A stretch of DNA of 11,336 bases from Bdellovibrionales bacterium (GCA_027451425.1 DAIDJH010000026.1:1-11336); one strand, 5' to 3'; numbered from the stretch's first letter, positions 1 through 7,455 are shown. Notes: generated by a model from the letters alone, not told the origin. Numbers and translations are program-made.

Positions 1-122
1 ATCAAACCGGTGCGCTTCTTGCGACCACTTTAACCACGCATGTATTTGTTGATCGGCAGTCATTTTCAAAAGTGTCCGTGCCGGATCTGATACGTGAGCA
101 ACTCGAAGCGAACCCGATTTAG
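1..122 (+). CDS. 3' end of a probable hot-dog (4HBT-type) acyl-CoA thioesterase, truncated by the window edge
   Basis: The frame starting at base 3 is open for 39 codons and ends in TAG at 120-122; the start lies outside the window. The visible tail contains LLATTLTTHVFVD followed by VPDLIREQLEANPI. This resembles the end of 4-hydroxybenzoyl-CoA-thioesterase-fold proteins, where a last beta strand ending in a 'THVFVD'-like motif is followed by a '(I/L/V)P-x-x-(I/L)R' helix. The gene converges on menE and their stop codons overlap within the four bases 119-122. The men cluster has every classical step except the DHNA-CoA thioesterase, which in cyanobacteria and E. coli is a hot-dog protein, so this gene is a candidate for that step. 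The family call rests on about 25 residues and the role is inferred only from location; a general acyl-CoA thioesterase is equally possible. Confidence 0.5.
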   Translation, partial: QTGALLATTLTTHVFVDRQSFSKVSVPDLIREQLEANPI

Positions 123-1285
123 CTGAGACCAAGTTGCTTTTTGAGTTCGCCAATCAATACTTTTTTGAGATCAGACTTGGGCAACTCGCTAACAAAATAA
201 ATATTTTTTATTTTTGCGACCGGCACAACCCGTAAATTGAATTCACGAACCCAATCTTCGGCGCGCTTGTAGTCCGCCAATGTCAGGGCCAATACGATTT
301 GATGGCCGCGCCGATTATCCAACGCAGGCAAAATTGCAAAGTCCACACACCCCGAGATTTCAAAAAACAATTGCGTCAGCTCAAGAACGTTCACCATTTC
401 GCCCGAAACTTTGACGAAGTCGCCCGTTCGGCCACGTGGAGTGAGCCAAACGCATCCCGGATTCTTTTCACCAAAACTTAACTCCGCCAAATCTTTCATG
501 ACATACCAATCGCCCGCCCGCCATAAAACATCCACCCCTTGAGGAGTGACGTCAGCGCGAATTTGAAACAAAGACGCCGAGCGAACGGCAAGTCGATCTT
601 CGTCCATCAGTTTCACTTCGATGTGCGACAACACGCGCAGCTCCGGAAAAGCATCGCCCTCGATCGACCGTAGCTCCGCCGTCGCGATTTGCGAACAAAC
701 TTCCGTCGCGCCAAAACTTGGCAAAACTGGAAAATCCAATTCCCGCGCCTTAAAATACAACTCCCCCGTGAGCGCCGCACCGCCCACGACAATTGCGCGC
801 AATGAGCGTGGAGACTTTCGCCCCAGCTTCACGAGGTCGAAAATTTGCGTCGGCACAAGCGAAACAAGAGTCACGCCCGCCTCTTCAACCCAGGCGTGAA
901 ATTTTTCGGCAGTCCATCCATCCAAACTGCGGTCCACAACTCTTTGCCCACCTAAAAATGCGCGCGCCCAAATACTTAGCCCGCCAACATGAAAAGTCGG
1001 CAGGGTCAAAAGCCAAACGTCGCTGGCGTTCACTTCCAAGTGTCGATTGACGGCCTCAGCAGCGATCAGAAATCCCGTTTTTGTTAAACTGTATAAAGTG
1101 ATGGAGCCGACCGCAGTTGTGCCAGATGACCCCAGCCAAATATGGCCAGGGGTTTGTGGCAAATTTGCCAGCTGAACGCGGCTCTTTAAGTCACTTGGCA
1201 GGCGTGGGTTAATTAACACATGCGACTCAGCCGTCGCCCAATCGATGGGCGAGCCGAGAACACGCCCTAACTTAACTCGATCCAC
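119..1285 (-). CDS. menE: O-succinylbenzoate-CoA ligase (MenE), short divergent form
   Basis: This adenylate-forming enzyme activates o-succinylbenzoate with ATP and CoA in the cytoplasm, supplying MenB. The 388 residues carry the ANL-family motifs in order: a Ser/Thr/Gly loop GSSGTTAVG (52-60), PTFHVGG (96-102), FGATE (191-195), and GRTGDFVKVSGE (285-296) at the hinge into the C-terminal lid. A lysine-bearing LPKSDLKK (369-375) sits where the catalytic lysine is expected. It is shorter than E. coli MenE (about 450), mainly at the N-terminus, and the usual lysine after the P-loop (PK) is not evident. The start is GTG, the only plausible in-frame start near the 5' end, and lies inside menC, so the two overlap by 19 nt. 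No good Shine-Dalgarno is visible, which suggests translational coupling. It is the last gene of the operon. The family is clear; the MenE assignment relies on context as well as motifs. Confidence 0.88.
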   Translation of the reverse strand: MDRVKLGRVLGSPIDWATAESHVLINPRLPSDLKSRVQLANLPQTPGHIWLGSSGTTAVGSITLYSLTKTGFLIAAEAVNRHLEVNASDVWLLTLPTFHVGGLSIWARAFLGGQRVVDRSLDGWTAEKFHAWVEEAGVTLVSLVPTQIFDLVKLGRKSPRSLRAIVVGGAALTGELYFKARELDFPVLPSFGATEVCSQIATAELRSIEGDAFPELRVLSHIEVKLMDEDRLAVRSASLFQIRADVTPQGVDVLWRAGDWYVMKDLAELSFGEKNPGCVWLTPRGRTGDFVKVSGEMVNVLELTQLFFEISGCVDFAILPALDNRRGHQIVLALTLADYKRAEDWVREFNLRVVPVAKIKNIYFVSELPKSDLKKVLIGELKKQLGLS

Positions 1286-2262
1286 TTTTGATTCTCGAGG
1301 AGTTTATCAAAACCAAATCCCATCCCATCAGGCGGCACGATATAGGGACCATCAATTTTTATCGCATCCTGAAATGTCAAGTGTTCGTAAATTTCGCGCT
1401 GTTGAAACCCACAGGTGAGAAGGCGCGCACCCAATTTCGGTGCTACCTGGAGTGCCGAATAGAAAGCTGCCATCTGCCCCAATGGAAAATCAAGATAATG
1501 CGTGAAAACATACTTTTTTGTTTGATTTTGCGGGGACTGAATAATGGCCGACTCGTTTTCAACAGCCGGCTTCACAATCAAAACAGCCGCGCCTTCGGCG
1601 GCAACCTTAACCGCAAGTGGGGCAAAATCCAAAGCAAGTGGAATATTCCAACGATTCGATACTTCACTCCACTCGCGATTGTCATAAGCGAAGGGATCTT
1701 CGAAAAACTCAACACGGGGGCGCAACCAACTTTGATGTTTTTCAAACCAATGGAGAAAGCGGTCGCGGTTGAAGCTCATGTTGAAATCAAGCCGAATTCG
1801 CAATTGATCGCTCGCACGAGCGCAAAACTGATCAAGCCGCTCTGTTTCAGCCGAAATATCCCACCCCATTTTCACTTTAATTTCGGTATAGCCGGCCGCC
1901 TCCAGCTCGCTTACGCGGGTCAGATCGAACCGCAAAATATCGGAGATCAAAAAGTGATTTTTAATTTTCGGCACCACGGGTAAATCAAATAAATTTTTCT
2001 CTCCCGCACGCGCATCAGCGTCAATTCGCGCAAAATAAAATGATCTCTCACCTAACGGGCTTGGCTTCAATTGAAGCAATTGCTTGAGCTCGCGTTCAAG
2101 GGGGCGGTCGCCCATTTCGGCAAATGGGCACAGATCACTAAACCCAACCTTGCCGTCATCAAACCGTATGCGTAGAATCGCGCCTTTTCGAAACTTTGTT
2201 TTGGCGCGACTGTTGACCGGACCCTTAGGTACGAGTTGATAAGACGAATACCAAATTTTCAT
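1267..2262 (-). CDS. menC: o-Succinylbenzoate synthase (MenC), enolase superfamily
   Basis: MenC dehydrates SHCHC (2-succinyl-6-hydroxy-2,4-cyclohexadiene-1-carboxylate) to o-succinylbenzoate. The 331-residue protein shows the enolase-superfamily active site. A KxK pair (K129/K131 in EIKVKMG) comes first. Metal-binding acids follow at D159 (LDFN), E188 (FFEDP) and D212 (LALDF), and an opposite lysine at K231 (LIVKPAV). The 29- and 24-residue spacings between the acids are close to those of E. coli MenC (D161, E190, D213). The start ATG lies within the menA stop as an ATGA overlap at 2259-2262, and the 3' end overlaps menE by 19 nt, so translation is probably coupled. Sequence outside the active site is divergent, as is usual for this family. 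Some enolase-superfamily OSBS-like proteins are N-succinylamino acid racemases, but the men context makes OSBS synthesis the likely activity. Confidence 0.92.
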   Translation of the reverse strand: MKIWYSSYQLVPKGPVNSRAKTKFRKGAILRIRFDDGKVGFSDLCPFAEMGDRPLERELKQLLQLKPSPLGERSFYFARIDADARAGEKNLFDLPVVPKIKNHFLISDILRFDLTRVSELEAAGYTEIKVKMGWDISAETERLDQFCARASDQLRIRLDFNMSFNRDRFLHWFEKHQSWLRPRVEFFEDPFAYDNREWSEVSNRWNIPLALDFAPLAVKVAAEGAAVLIVKPAVENESAIIQSPQNQTKKYVFTHYLDFPLGQMAAFYSALQVAPKLGARLLTCGFQQREIYEHLTFQDAIKIDGPYIVPPDGMGFGFDKLLENQKWIELS

Positions 2263-3125
2263 TTCGCTATTAATATTAGCGAAAGAATGAGCCCATAGCC
2301 AGCGTGTAGAGCTGCGGCATGAGCCAAATAACGGTTGTACGCTTCGGACGGCTCTGTCGTGAAGACTTCGTGAACGATTTTATAAGCTAGAGGCAAAAGC
2401 AAAATCGGCGCTAGCGACAAAAGCCCTGGTTTTTCGCCAAACCAATAGATTTGAAGCAGAAACGGCACAAACGTCAGAAACAAAATCTCAAAACGAGAAA
2501 ATTGTATGCCCCAGCGAACGGCAATCGTTTTTTTCTCGGCTTTTGCATCCTGATGGACGTCGCGTAAATTATTAATGGCAATGAGCACCGTAGATAGAAA
2601 TCCAATTTGAGCCCCTAATACGAATGGCGCAAGACTGTAAATACCGGTTTGAAGATAAAATACTCCGCCCACGGCGACGATACCAAAAAATAAAATCACG
2701 AATAAATCGCCAAGCCCGAGGTAAGCTAAGGGAAATGGCCCACCCGTATAACTATACGCCAAAAGCAGCGATACAAGACCAATCATTAAAATGAATGGCC
2801 CGCCATGTATGACGAGAGGTGCTCCCGCAAAAATAGCAATCGCCAGCATGACCCCCGCCGCTCGGCGAACTGCTTTGCGTGAAACGAGCTGACTTTGTGT
2901 CACCCGACGTGGCCCGATCCGCTCGTGGGTATCGGCACCTTTATCGAAATCGACGTAGTCGTTAATGAGATTGGTTGCAATTTGAATCGAAAGCGCACCG
3001 ATCAAAGCAAATATGAAAATCCAAATTGAAATAGGTGCCAGAGAAGAAGCAAGAGCTGTGCCCGCAACGACAGGCACAACAGCAGCGGTCAACGTTTTGG
3101 GTCGAATGGCTTGAAACCAGACCAT
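2259..3125 (-). CDS. menA: 1,4-dihydroxy-2-naphthoate polyprenyltransferase (MenA)
   Basis: This integral membrane enzyme of the UbiA family attaches a polyprenyl chain to DHNA, giving demethylmenaquinone. Residues 1-20 contain the MenA-like opening FQAIRPKTLTAAVVPV. The first Asp-rich motif is NDYVDFDKGAD (55-65) and the second NNLRDVHQD (185-193); both bind the Mg-diphosphate of the prenyl donor. Strongly hydrophobic stretches alternate through the protein, consistent with the multi-helix UbiA fold. The frame is open further upstream into menB, but I chose ATG at 3125: it gives 288 residues with the family-typical N-terminus and lies 19 nt after the menB stop, while the upstream extension only reads menB in another frame. 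No strong ribosome site is visible. The 3' end overlaps menC by ATGA. Confidence 0.93.
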   Translation of the reverse strand: MVWFQAIRPKTLTAAVVPVVAGTALASSLAPISIWIFIFALIGALSIQIATNLINDYVDFDKGADTHERIGPRRVTQSQLVSRKAVRRAAGVMLAIAIFAGAPLVIHGGPFILMIGLVSLLLAYSYTGGPFPLAYLGLGDLFVILFFGIVAVGGVFYLQTGIYSLAPFVLGAQIGFLSTVLIAINNLRDVHQDAKAEKKTIAVRWGIQFSRFEILFLTFVPFLLQIYWFGEKPGLLSLAPILLLPLAYKIVHEVFTTEPSEAYNRYLAHAAALHAGYGLILSLILIAK

Positions 3126-3144
3126 ATACGGTCGAAGACAAGCC

Positions 3145-3966
3145 CTAAGGGAGTCGCGGGAATTTTCGATAGTCGGGTTTGCGTTTTTCGACGAATGCAT
3201 TTTTGCCCTCTTTGGCTTCTTCCGAGAGATAATACAGCAAAGTGGCGTTACCGGCAAAATCAAGAAGCCCCATTTGCCCGTCGCAGTCCGCATTCATTGC
3301 CGACTTTAAACAACGAAGTGCCATGGGCGAAAGCGTGAGCATTTCTCGACACCATTTTAATGTCTCAGACTCAAGATTCTCATAGGGCACAACCGTATTC
3401 ACAAGTCCCATTTCAAGCGCCTCTTTGGCGCCGTATTGCCGGCACAAAAACCAGATTTCGCGCGCTTTCTTTTGCCCAACAATCCGCGCCAAATAGCTCG
3501 AGCCAAGACCGCCGTCAAAACTCCCCACGCGCGGCCCTGTTTGGCCAAAGCGGGCGTTGTCAGCCGCGATCGTCAAATCACAGACGACATGAAGCACATG
3601 CCCGCCGCCTATAGCGTAGCCTGCAACCATGGCGACAACGGGCTTGGGCAAATATCGAATCATCTTTTGCAAATCAAGGACGTTCAATCGGGGCACTCCA
3701 TCATCGCCAACATAACCGCCGTGACCACGCACCTTCTGATCCCCGCCTGAGCAAAATGCGTCCCGACCTTCACCGGTCAGAATAACCGCGCCTATGCCCG
3801 ATTCATCACGGCATATGGCAAACGCGTCTTTCATTTCTTCGACAGTCAGCGGGCGAAATGCGTTTCGCACTTCTGGCCGATTGATGGTGATTTTAGCGAT
3901 CCCATCCTCGGTTCGTTCAAATTTAATGTCAGTGTATTTTTTAATTGGAGCCCATATCTCGTTCAT
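3145..3966 (-). CDS. menB: 1,4-dihydroxy-2-naphthoyl-CoA synthase (MenB), bicarbonate-dependent type
   Basis: MenB, a crotonase-fold enzyme, closes the second ring of o-succinylbenzoyl-CoA to give DHNA-CoA. The 273-residue protein is the most conserved of the cluster and closely resembles the E. coli enzyme as I recall it. Visible elements are NRPEVRNAF (29-37), the oxyanion-hole segment [10 protein letters not shown] (72-81), GGGHVLH (120-126), and the active-site stretch [12 protein letters not shown] (142-153). Ser149, Asp151 and Tyr246 match the E. coli catalytic positions Ser161, Asp163 and Tyr258 in spacing. Gly144 in QTGP corresponds to E. coli Gly156, the mark of the bicarbonate-dependent type; the other type, such as the M. 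tuberculosis enzyme, has Asp here. The ATG follows the menH stop by 11 nt without a visible Shine-Dalgarno. The C-terminal [11 protein letters not shown] is typical of the family. Confidence 0.97.
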   Translation of the reverse strand: MNEIWAPIKKYTDIKFERTEDGIAKITINRPEVRNAFRPLTVEEMKDAFAICRDESGIGAVILTGEGRDAFCSGGDQKVRGHGGYVGDDGVPRLNVLDLQKMIRYLPKPVVAMVAGYAIGGGHVLHVVCDLTIAADNARFGQTGPRVGSFDGGLGSSYLARIVGQKKAREIWFLCRQYGAKEALEMGLVNTVVPYENLESETLKWCREMLTLSPMALRCLKSAMNADCDGQMGLLDFAGNATLLYYLSEEAKEGKNAFVEKRKPDYRKFPRLP

Positions 3967-3977
3967 ATGTGCAGTAA

Positions 3978-4712
3978 CTACACCAAGTCGAGTTTCTGAA
4001 CAAGAAGTCTTGCAACTTCAGCGGGGTTATCAAAAATCAATCGGTGGCCCGCCGACTTGACGACGTTGACGTCCTCGATGAAACCCGCATTTTTAAGATC
4101 TTGAAATAAGCTCAAATATTTATGGTCATTCTCACCGGCAAACCAATGTAATTTCGGCTTTAGAGGAACAAGCTGGTCCGGGGCAAAATCGTGATCGGCA
4201 AGCGACCAATTCACGAGCGCCGCCGCGAGACCGCTGCGACTCAGCTCACCGTCGCGACGAACCGGTTTTTGAGTATCAACGAAAACGGGCTGATCATTCC
4301 AAAGCTTAACAACATCCCGCCACGGCAAATTCAAAAATTTCTCAGCCCATGCAGCGTCTGATTTTTTTCGCGCCACCTTATCTTGCTCCGAGCGCAGGCC
4401 TGGATGCGCCGAGAGCAGCGCAACCTCATCCCATAGGCCGGGCTTATCATAAGCCGCTTGCAAGGCCAGTCGCCCACCGAGTGAATAGCCAATTAGAATG
4501 TTACGTTCAACGTGCCTGTTTTTTTGCAAATGGTTAAATCGTTTGGCCCAATCTACCGACGATTTTTCCCGTGAATTGGGCAACTTTGAGAACAAATCCA
4601 CGGTTTGAAATTCGACGTTAGGAACCAACTGATTCAGGCTATCCTTGATGGCATCCCAGTCCTGCGGACGCCCAAGAAATCCATGTATTGCAACAATTCG
4701 CGTGGTTGTCAT
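3978..4712 (-). CDS. menH: 2-succinyl-6-hydroxy-2,4-cyclohexadiene-1-carboxylate synthase (MenH)
   Basis: This alpha/beta-hydrolase-fold lyase eliminates pyruvate from SEPHCHC, the MenD product, giving SHCHC. The 244-residue protein begins with [14 protein letters not shown], a typical oxyanion-side HGF motif. It has the nucleophile elbow GYSLGG (75-80, Ser77), the family-typical HPGL (103-106), GENDHKY (193-199, Asp196) and AGHRL (221-225, His223), which together give a Ser-Asp-His triad like E. coli MenH S86/D210/H232. I chose ATG at 4712 over an in-frame start 7 codons upstream. It forms an ATGA overlap with the menD stop (4709-4712) and has GGGGAG 4 nt upstream; the longer form would add seven residues not expected in the family. 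Other alpha/beta hydrolases share the fold, but position between menD and menB supports MenH. Confidence 0.92.
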   Translation of the reverse strand: MTTTRIVAIHGFLGRPQDWDAIKDSLNQLVPNVEFQTVDLFSKLPNSREKSSVDWAKRFNHLQKNRHVERNILIGYSLGGRLALQAAYDKPGLWDEVALLSAHPGLRSEQDKVARKKSDAAWAEKFLNLPWRDVVKLWNDQPVFVDTQKPVRRDGELSRSGLAAALVNWSLADHDFAPDQLVPLKPKLHWFAGENDHKYLSLFQDLKNAGFIEDVNVVKSAGHRLIFDNPAEVARLLVQKLDLV

Positions 4713-6319
4713 AGCGCTCCCCACTCCCGCCAAAATTCATTGCTCTGATCGTTATCGGGGAGCAACTCGATGACGGCTTGCCGTTTAAGTTTCGCAAGCG
4801 CCGTCGCCCAATTCTCACGCATCGTGCCCGCATTCAGTTGTAAATAGTCAAAACCGAACATTTGGGCCCAATTATTAAAAGAAAAATTATGCGTATTGAG
4901 AAACTTTTCTCCTGAAAAAAGTCGAGAGAAAATTTGCCCCCCACGATTGTTGATTACGACTAACCGAATTTTCATGTCGCCGACATTCGCCAACGCATTC
5001 AGATCATAAAGGGCGCTCAAATCACCGAGGAGAAGCCAATTCTCCTCTTGATTCGATATCGCCGCCGCTCCCAAAAATGTGTTGATAAGACCGTCGATAC
5101 CGTTTGCCCCGCGATTGGCGAAAACGTTCATGTGCGGAGCGGTCCACGACGCGGCCAAATCCCACTCTCGAATAGGCAAACTGTTACCTAAAAAAACCAT
5201 CGCCGAAGAGGGGATGATCTCACTGAGTTTTCGCACAAATGAAACCTCTGAACCATTGAACCGATCTAATAAGTTTTCTAGCACCGCCGACGCGCGCGCG
5301 TCTTCAGTCAACGCCGCTGAACCCCGGTCGCGAGTAGCCGCTTCCGCAACAATTCCGCCATAGCCGGAAAAGAAATCGCTATAGGATATGGGTTTAGTTT
5401 GATCGCGGCTGAGCCCCGAAAACGGCAAATCGTGAACGGACAATGCCGGTATTTGTCGCAATTGCAACTCAAGGTCACGCCATAACCGAAGCGTGGGCAC
5501 GGAGCCAATCCTCAATACCCCGTCAAAATATTTTTGAAATTCGCTCGCATTGAGAGCCGCCGCACCCGAACGCAACCGCCAATTGCCGATCCTTTGATAT
5601 TCACGTAAACCAGACGGAGCTTCGGCATAAACAGGCGCCTTCAACTCTGCTAGAAATTCCGCGACGCTCCCGCGCTTTTGTGGCGACAGCCCCCCCACGA
5701 TGACAAGAGGGCGCTTCACCGCTTTAAAAAAATCGACCACCCGCCAACCCGATTCCGGCCGGCTGTTCGGGGTTTCAGTCACTGGTTGATCAAATTTACC
5801 GCTCAAATTTAAAATTGGCTCAATTAGTTCATCGATGAGCGGCTCTGCAAAGCAAACATTAATATGGGTCACGCCTTGTCTAGAAATTTGCACCGTTGGA
5901 GCAATGCTTTCGATGTCATAAAACTGGCTCGCGTAATAAGAAAAAATCCCGCATTGCTCAACCGCTTGCGGAGCGCCTGACCCCCGAAAGGCGCGTGGTC
6001 GATCGGCCGTCAAAAACACAAGCGGCAGGCCCGAATAGTGCGCCTCAATCGCGGCAGGTAAAAGTTCGGCAACCGCCGTGCCAGACGTTGTGATAACCGC
6101 CGCCGGCTCCGTCGATTGCTTAACCATCCCGAGTGCAAAAAACCCCGCCGCCCGCTCGTCAAAAAAACTTTTCACCCATAATTCCGGGCGCACAGCCGAC
6201 ATTCGATCAAGCACTTCTATTAAAGGAGCGTTGCGCGCACCCGCGCAAACACAGAAACGTCGCACCCCTTGATCGACCAAGCTCTCAATCAGTTGAACTG
6301 CAATCCGCACATTTGACAC
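4709..6319 (-). CDS. menD: SEPHCHC synthase (MenD), thiamine-diphosphate dependent
   Basis: MenD joins 2-oxoglutarate (after decarboxylation on ThDP) to isochorismate. The 536 residues follow the three-domain ThDP-enzyme layout. In the N-terminal Pyr domain are GARNAPL (27-33), FFDERAAGF (52-60) with the ThDP-activating Glu55, TTSGTAVAEL (77-86) and LTADRP (103-108). The C-terminal PP domain has GNSLPIRE (378-385), NRGANGIDG (402-410), GDLSALYDLNA (432-442) and NNRGGQIF (457-464), the ThDP/Mg-binding segment. Arg29 and Arg107 align with E. coli substrate-contacting arginines R33 and R106, but the Ser before the first is Ala here. The start is GTG at 6319, with GAAGGG 8 nt upstream, 12 nt after the stop of the isochorismate synthase gene. 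The middle domain is divergent, as is usual. Confidence 0.96.
   Translation of the reverse strand: MSNVRIAVQLIESLVDQGVRRFCVCAGARNAPLIEVLDRMSAVRPELWVKSFFDERAAGFFALGMVKQSTEPAAVITTSGTAVAELLPAAIEAHYSGLPLVFLTADRPRAFRGSGAPQAVEQCGIFSYYASQFYDIESIAPTVQISRQGVTHINVCFAEPLIDELIEPILNLSGKFDQPVTETPNSRPESGWRVVDFFKAVKRPLVIVGGLSPQKRGSVAEFLAELKAPVYAEAPSGLREYQRIGNWRLRSGAAALNASEFQKYFDGVLRIGSVPTLRLWRDLELQLRQIPALSVHDLPFSGLSRDQTKPISYSDFFSGYGGIVAEAATRDRGSAALTEDARASAVLENLLDRFNGSEVSFVRKLSEIIPSSAMVFLGNSLPIREWDLAASWTAPHMNVFANRGANGIDGLINTFLGAAAISNQEENWLLLGDLSALYDLNALANVGDMKIRLVVINNRGGQIFSRLFSGEKFLNTHNFSFNNWAQMFGFDYLQLNAGTMRENWATALAKLKRQAVIELLPDNDQSNEFWREWGAL
4713..4722 (-). promoter_or_regulatory. Ribosome-binding site of menH
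   Basis: On the minus strand GGGGAG (4717-4722) is followed by a 4-nt spacer CGCT and the menH ATG. It lies inside the last codons of menD. It supports the 4712 start and the ATGA coupling between the two genes. Confidence 0.5.
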
Positions 6320-6333
6320 TACAACAGCCCTTC
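6320..6333 (-). promoter_or_regulatory. Ribosome-binding site of menD, deciding its GTG start
   Basis: Minus-strand GAAGGG (6328-6333) overlaps the stop codon of the upstream gene and is separated by 8 nt from GTG at 6319. No in-frame ATG near the 5' end offers a better site, so the GTG start is preferred. Confidence 0.5.
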
Positions 6334-7414
6334 ATATTCCTAGTATGGCACGCACTGACCGACGCTTCACTTCAAGTTCCTGCCACTCGTTTTCGAGGCG
6401 GCTCTGTTCCACAACGCCGCAGCCGGCACCAAGCAAAAGCTGGTCCTCAACCCACTGAATATTTCGAATGGCGACCAAAACGACCGATTTGCCCGTCGGA
6501 TTTAAAAAGCCAAATGGTGCGCCAAACCTAAATCGGCTTTGCGAGCCATCATACTTTTTCAAAAATCGCCAGTCCGCCTCATTGGGTGAAACGCCCAGAG
6601 CCGCGGTTGGGTGCAAAAGCATACACATTTCAGAAAAGAGATTTTCGGCGGCAGGAGCTTTGACAAATTCAACGCTAATATCGGTTCGCAAGTGCGAAAT
6701 GACTCCAAGATCCCAAACGTAAGTCGGTGAGACATGAAGGTCGCCTGCCGCGCCCAGTTTTTCTTTCAACCCCTTGATGACGAGATCGTGCTCAAACATT
6801 TCTTTCGGATCGTTGACAAGCGAGGAGCGTGCTTCAAGCGCCGATGCACGCGTGCCGGCGAGGGCCATTGTTTCAAGAACGCCCTCGCGCTTATCGTAAC
6901 TAAAAAGAATTTCAGGCGTCGCACCCAAAATGCCCTCGTCGGGCGTCCAAAACCCGTAGGGGGTTGGTTTTTTTGCCTCACGAAGAACATTGGCGATCAT
7001 TTTGGCGCGCATGGCGGCGGTTAAAGTCCCTGTCGCACGAGAAAAAATGACGGGAACAGCCTTTCGAATTTCATTTTGCGCAATCGCCTGTTGTACCATT
7101 TCAAATTTTACTTGGAATTCTGACAATTCAGGATCGCGCCAGTGGAGGTCAAGATGGGGCTGATTGGCAAGGTCTGAAAGTTGCTCATACAAATGGGCGC
7201 GTTTAGCTACGACCATTTCTGTAAAGGTGACCCAAGGGTTTTTTTCTTCAAGAAAAAAGTCAGGGACGTAAAACTCACCGGGCTGGCCGCTGGGTTTGGC
7301 CGACCGCTGTGGCCGACCCCAGGCTACCAAACAGTTATCAAGCCCCATCCCCATCAGTGCTCCGGATCTTAAAAACTCCTTCACTTCTGATAGCGTCAGG
7401 TCTCTAGTTATCAT
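6332..7414 (-). CDS. menF: Isochorismate synthase (MenF-type chorismate-binding enzyme)
   Basis: This enzyme isomerises chorismate to isochorismate, the committed step to menaquinone. The 360-residue protein has the chorismate-binding fold in its C-terminal two thirds. Lys118 in NEIRKAV matches the water-activating Lys190 of E. coli MenF. GATPEILF gives Glu168 at the same 50-residue distance as E. coli Glu240. Then come ALAGTRA (184-190), KEMFEHDLV with Glu208, LLHPTAALG (266-274), FGAPFGF (297-303), VAIRN (314-318), and GCGVVEQS followed by ENEWQE (331-346) for Mg. It is shorter than E. coli MenF (431), and several motif positions are unusual: FGAPFGF where YAGPVGW is common, and LGVSP where a glycine pair is common. 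I took the third ATG (7414) because GAGGGG lies 4 nt before it; two earlier ATGs at 7429 and 7426 would add 5 or 4 residues. First gene of the operon. Anthranilate or salicylate synthase activity is unlikely given the location. Confidence 0.88.
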   Translation of the reverse strand: MITRDLTLSEVKEFLRSGALMGMGLDNCLVAWGRPQRSAKPSGQPGEFYVPDFFLEEKNPWVTFTEMVVAKRAHLYEQLSDLANQPHLDLHWRDPELSEFQVKFEMVQQAIAQNEIRKAVPVIFSRATGTLTAAMRAKMIANVLREAKKPTPYGFWTPDEGILGATPEILFSYDKREGVLETMALAGTRASALEARSSLVNDPKEMFEHDLVIKGLKEKLGAAGDLHVSPTYVWDLGVISHLRTDISVEFVKAPAAENLFSEMCMLLHPTAALGVSPNEADWRFLKKYDGSQSRFRFGAPFGFLNPTGKSVVLVAIRNIQWVEDQLLLGAGCGVVEQSRLENEWQELEVKRRSVRAILGI

Positions 7415-7455
7415 GTTGCCCCTCATCATAAACTGAACTATGAATAGCTCAAATC
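7415..7455. promoter_or_regulatory. Divergent promoter interval between men operon and DAHP synthase-menG
   Basis: Only 41 bp separate the two starts, so any promoters must overlap each other or the coding ends. On the plus strand TTGCCC (7416-7421), a 17-bp spacer and TATGAA (7439-7444) form a 4/6 plus 4/6 match to the sigma-70 consensus and would start RNA a few bases before the DAHP synthase ATG. On the minus strand TATGAT (7429-7434, 5/6) lies 16 bp after TTGAGC, but it would place the RNA start near or inside the menF ribosome site. GAGGGG (7419-7424, minus) is the likely menF ribosome site. No clear Shine-Dalgarno precedes the DAHP synthase ATG. The promoter placements are tentative. 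Confidence 0.35.

Noticed and set aside
1288..1983. 231-codon plus-strand open frame opposite menC
   Set aside because: It is fully antisense to a MenC gene with intact active-site residues, and its translation has no recognisable motif; a shadow frame.
3126..3293. Longer menA form starting inside menB
   Set aside because: The extra 56 residues are menB sequence in another frame and are not MenA-like; the ATG at 3125 gives the normal N-terminus.
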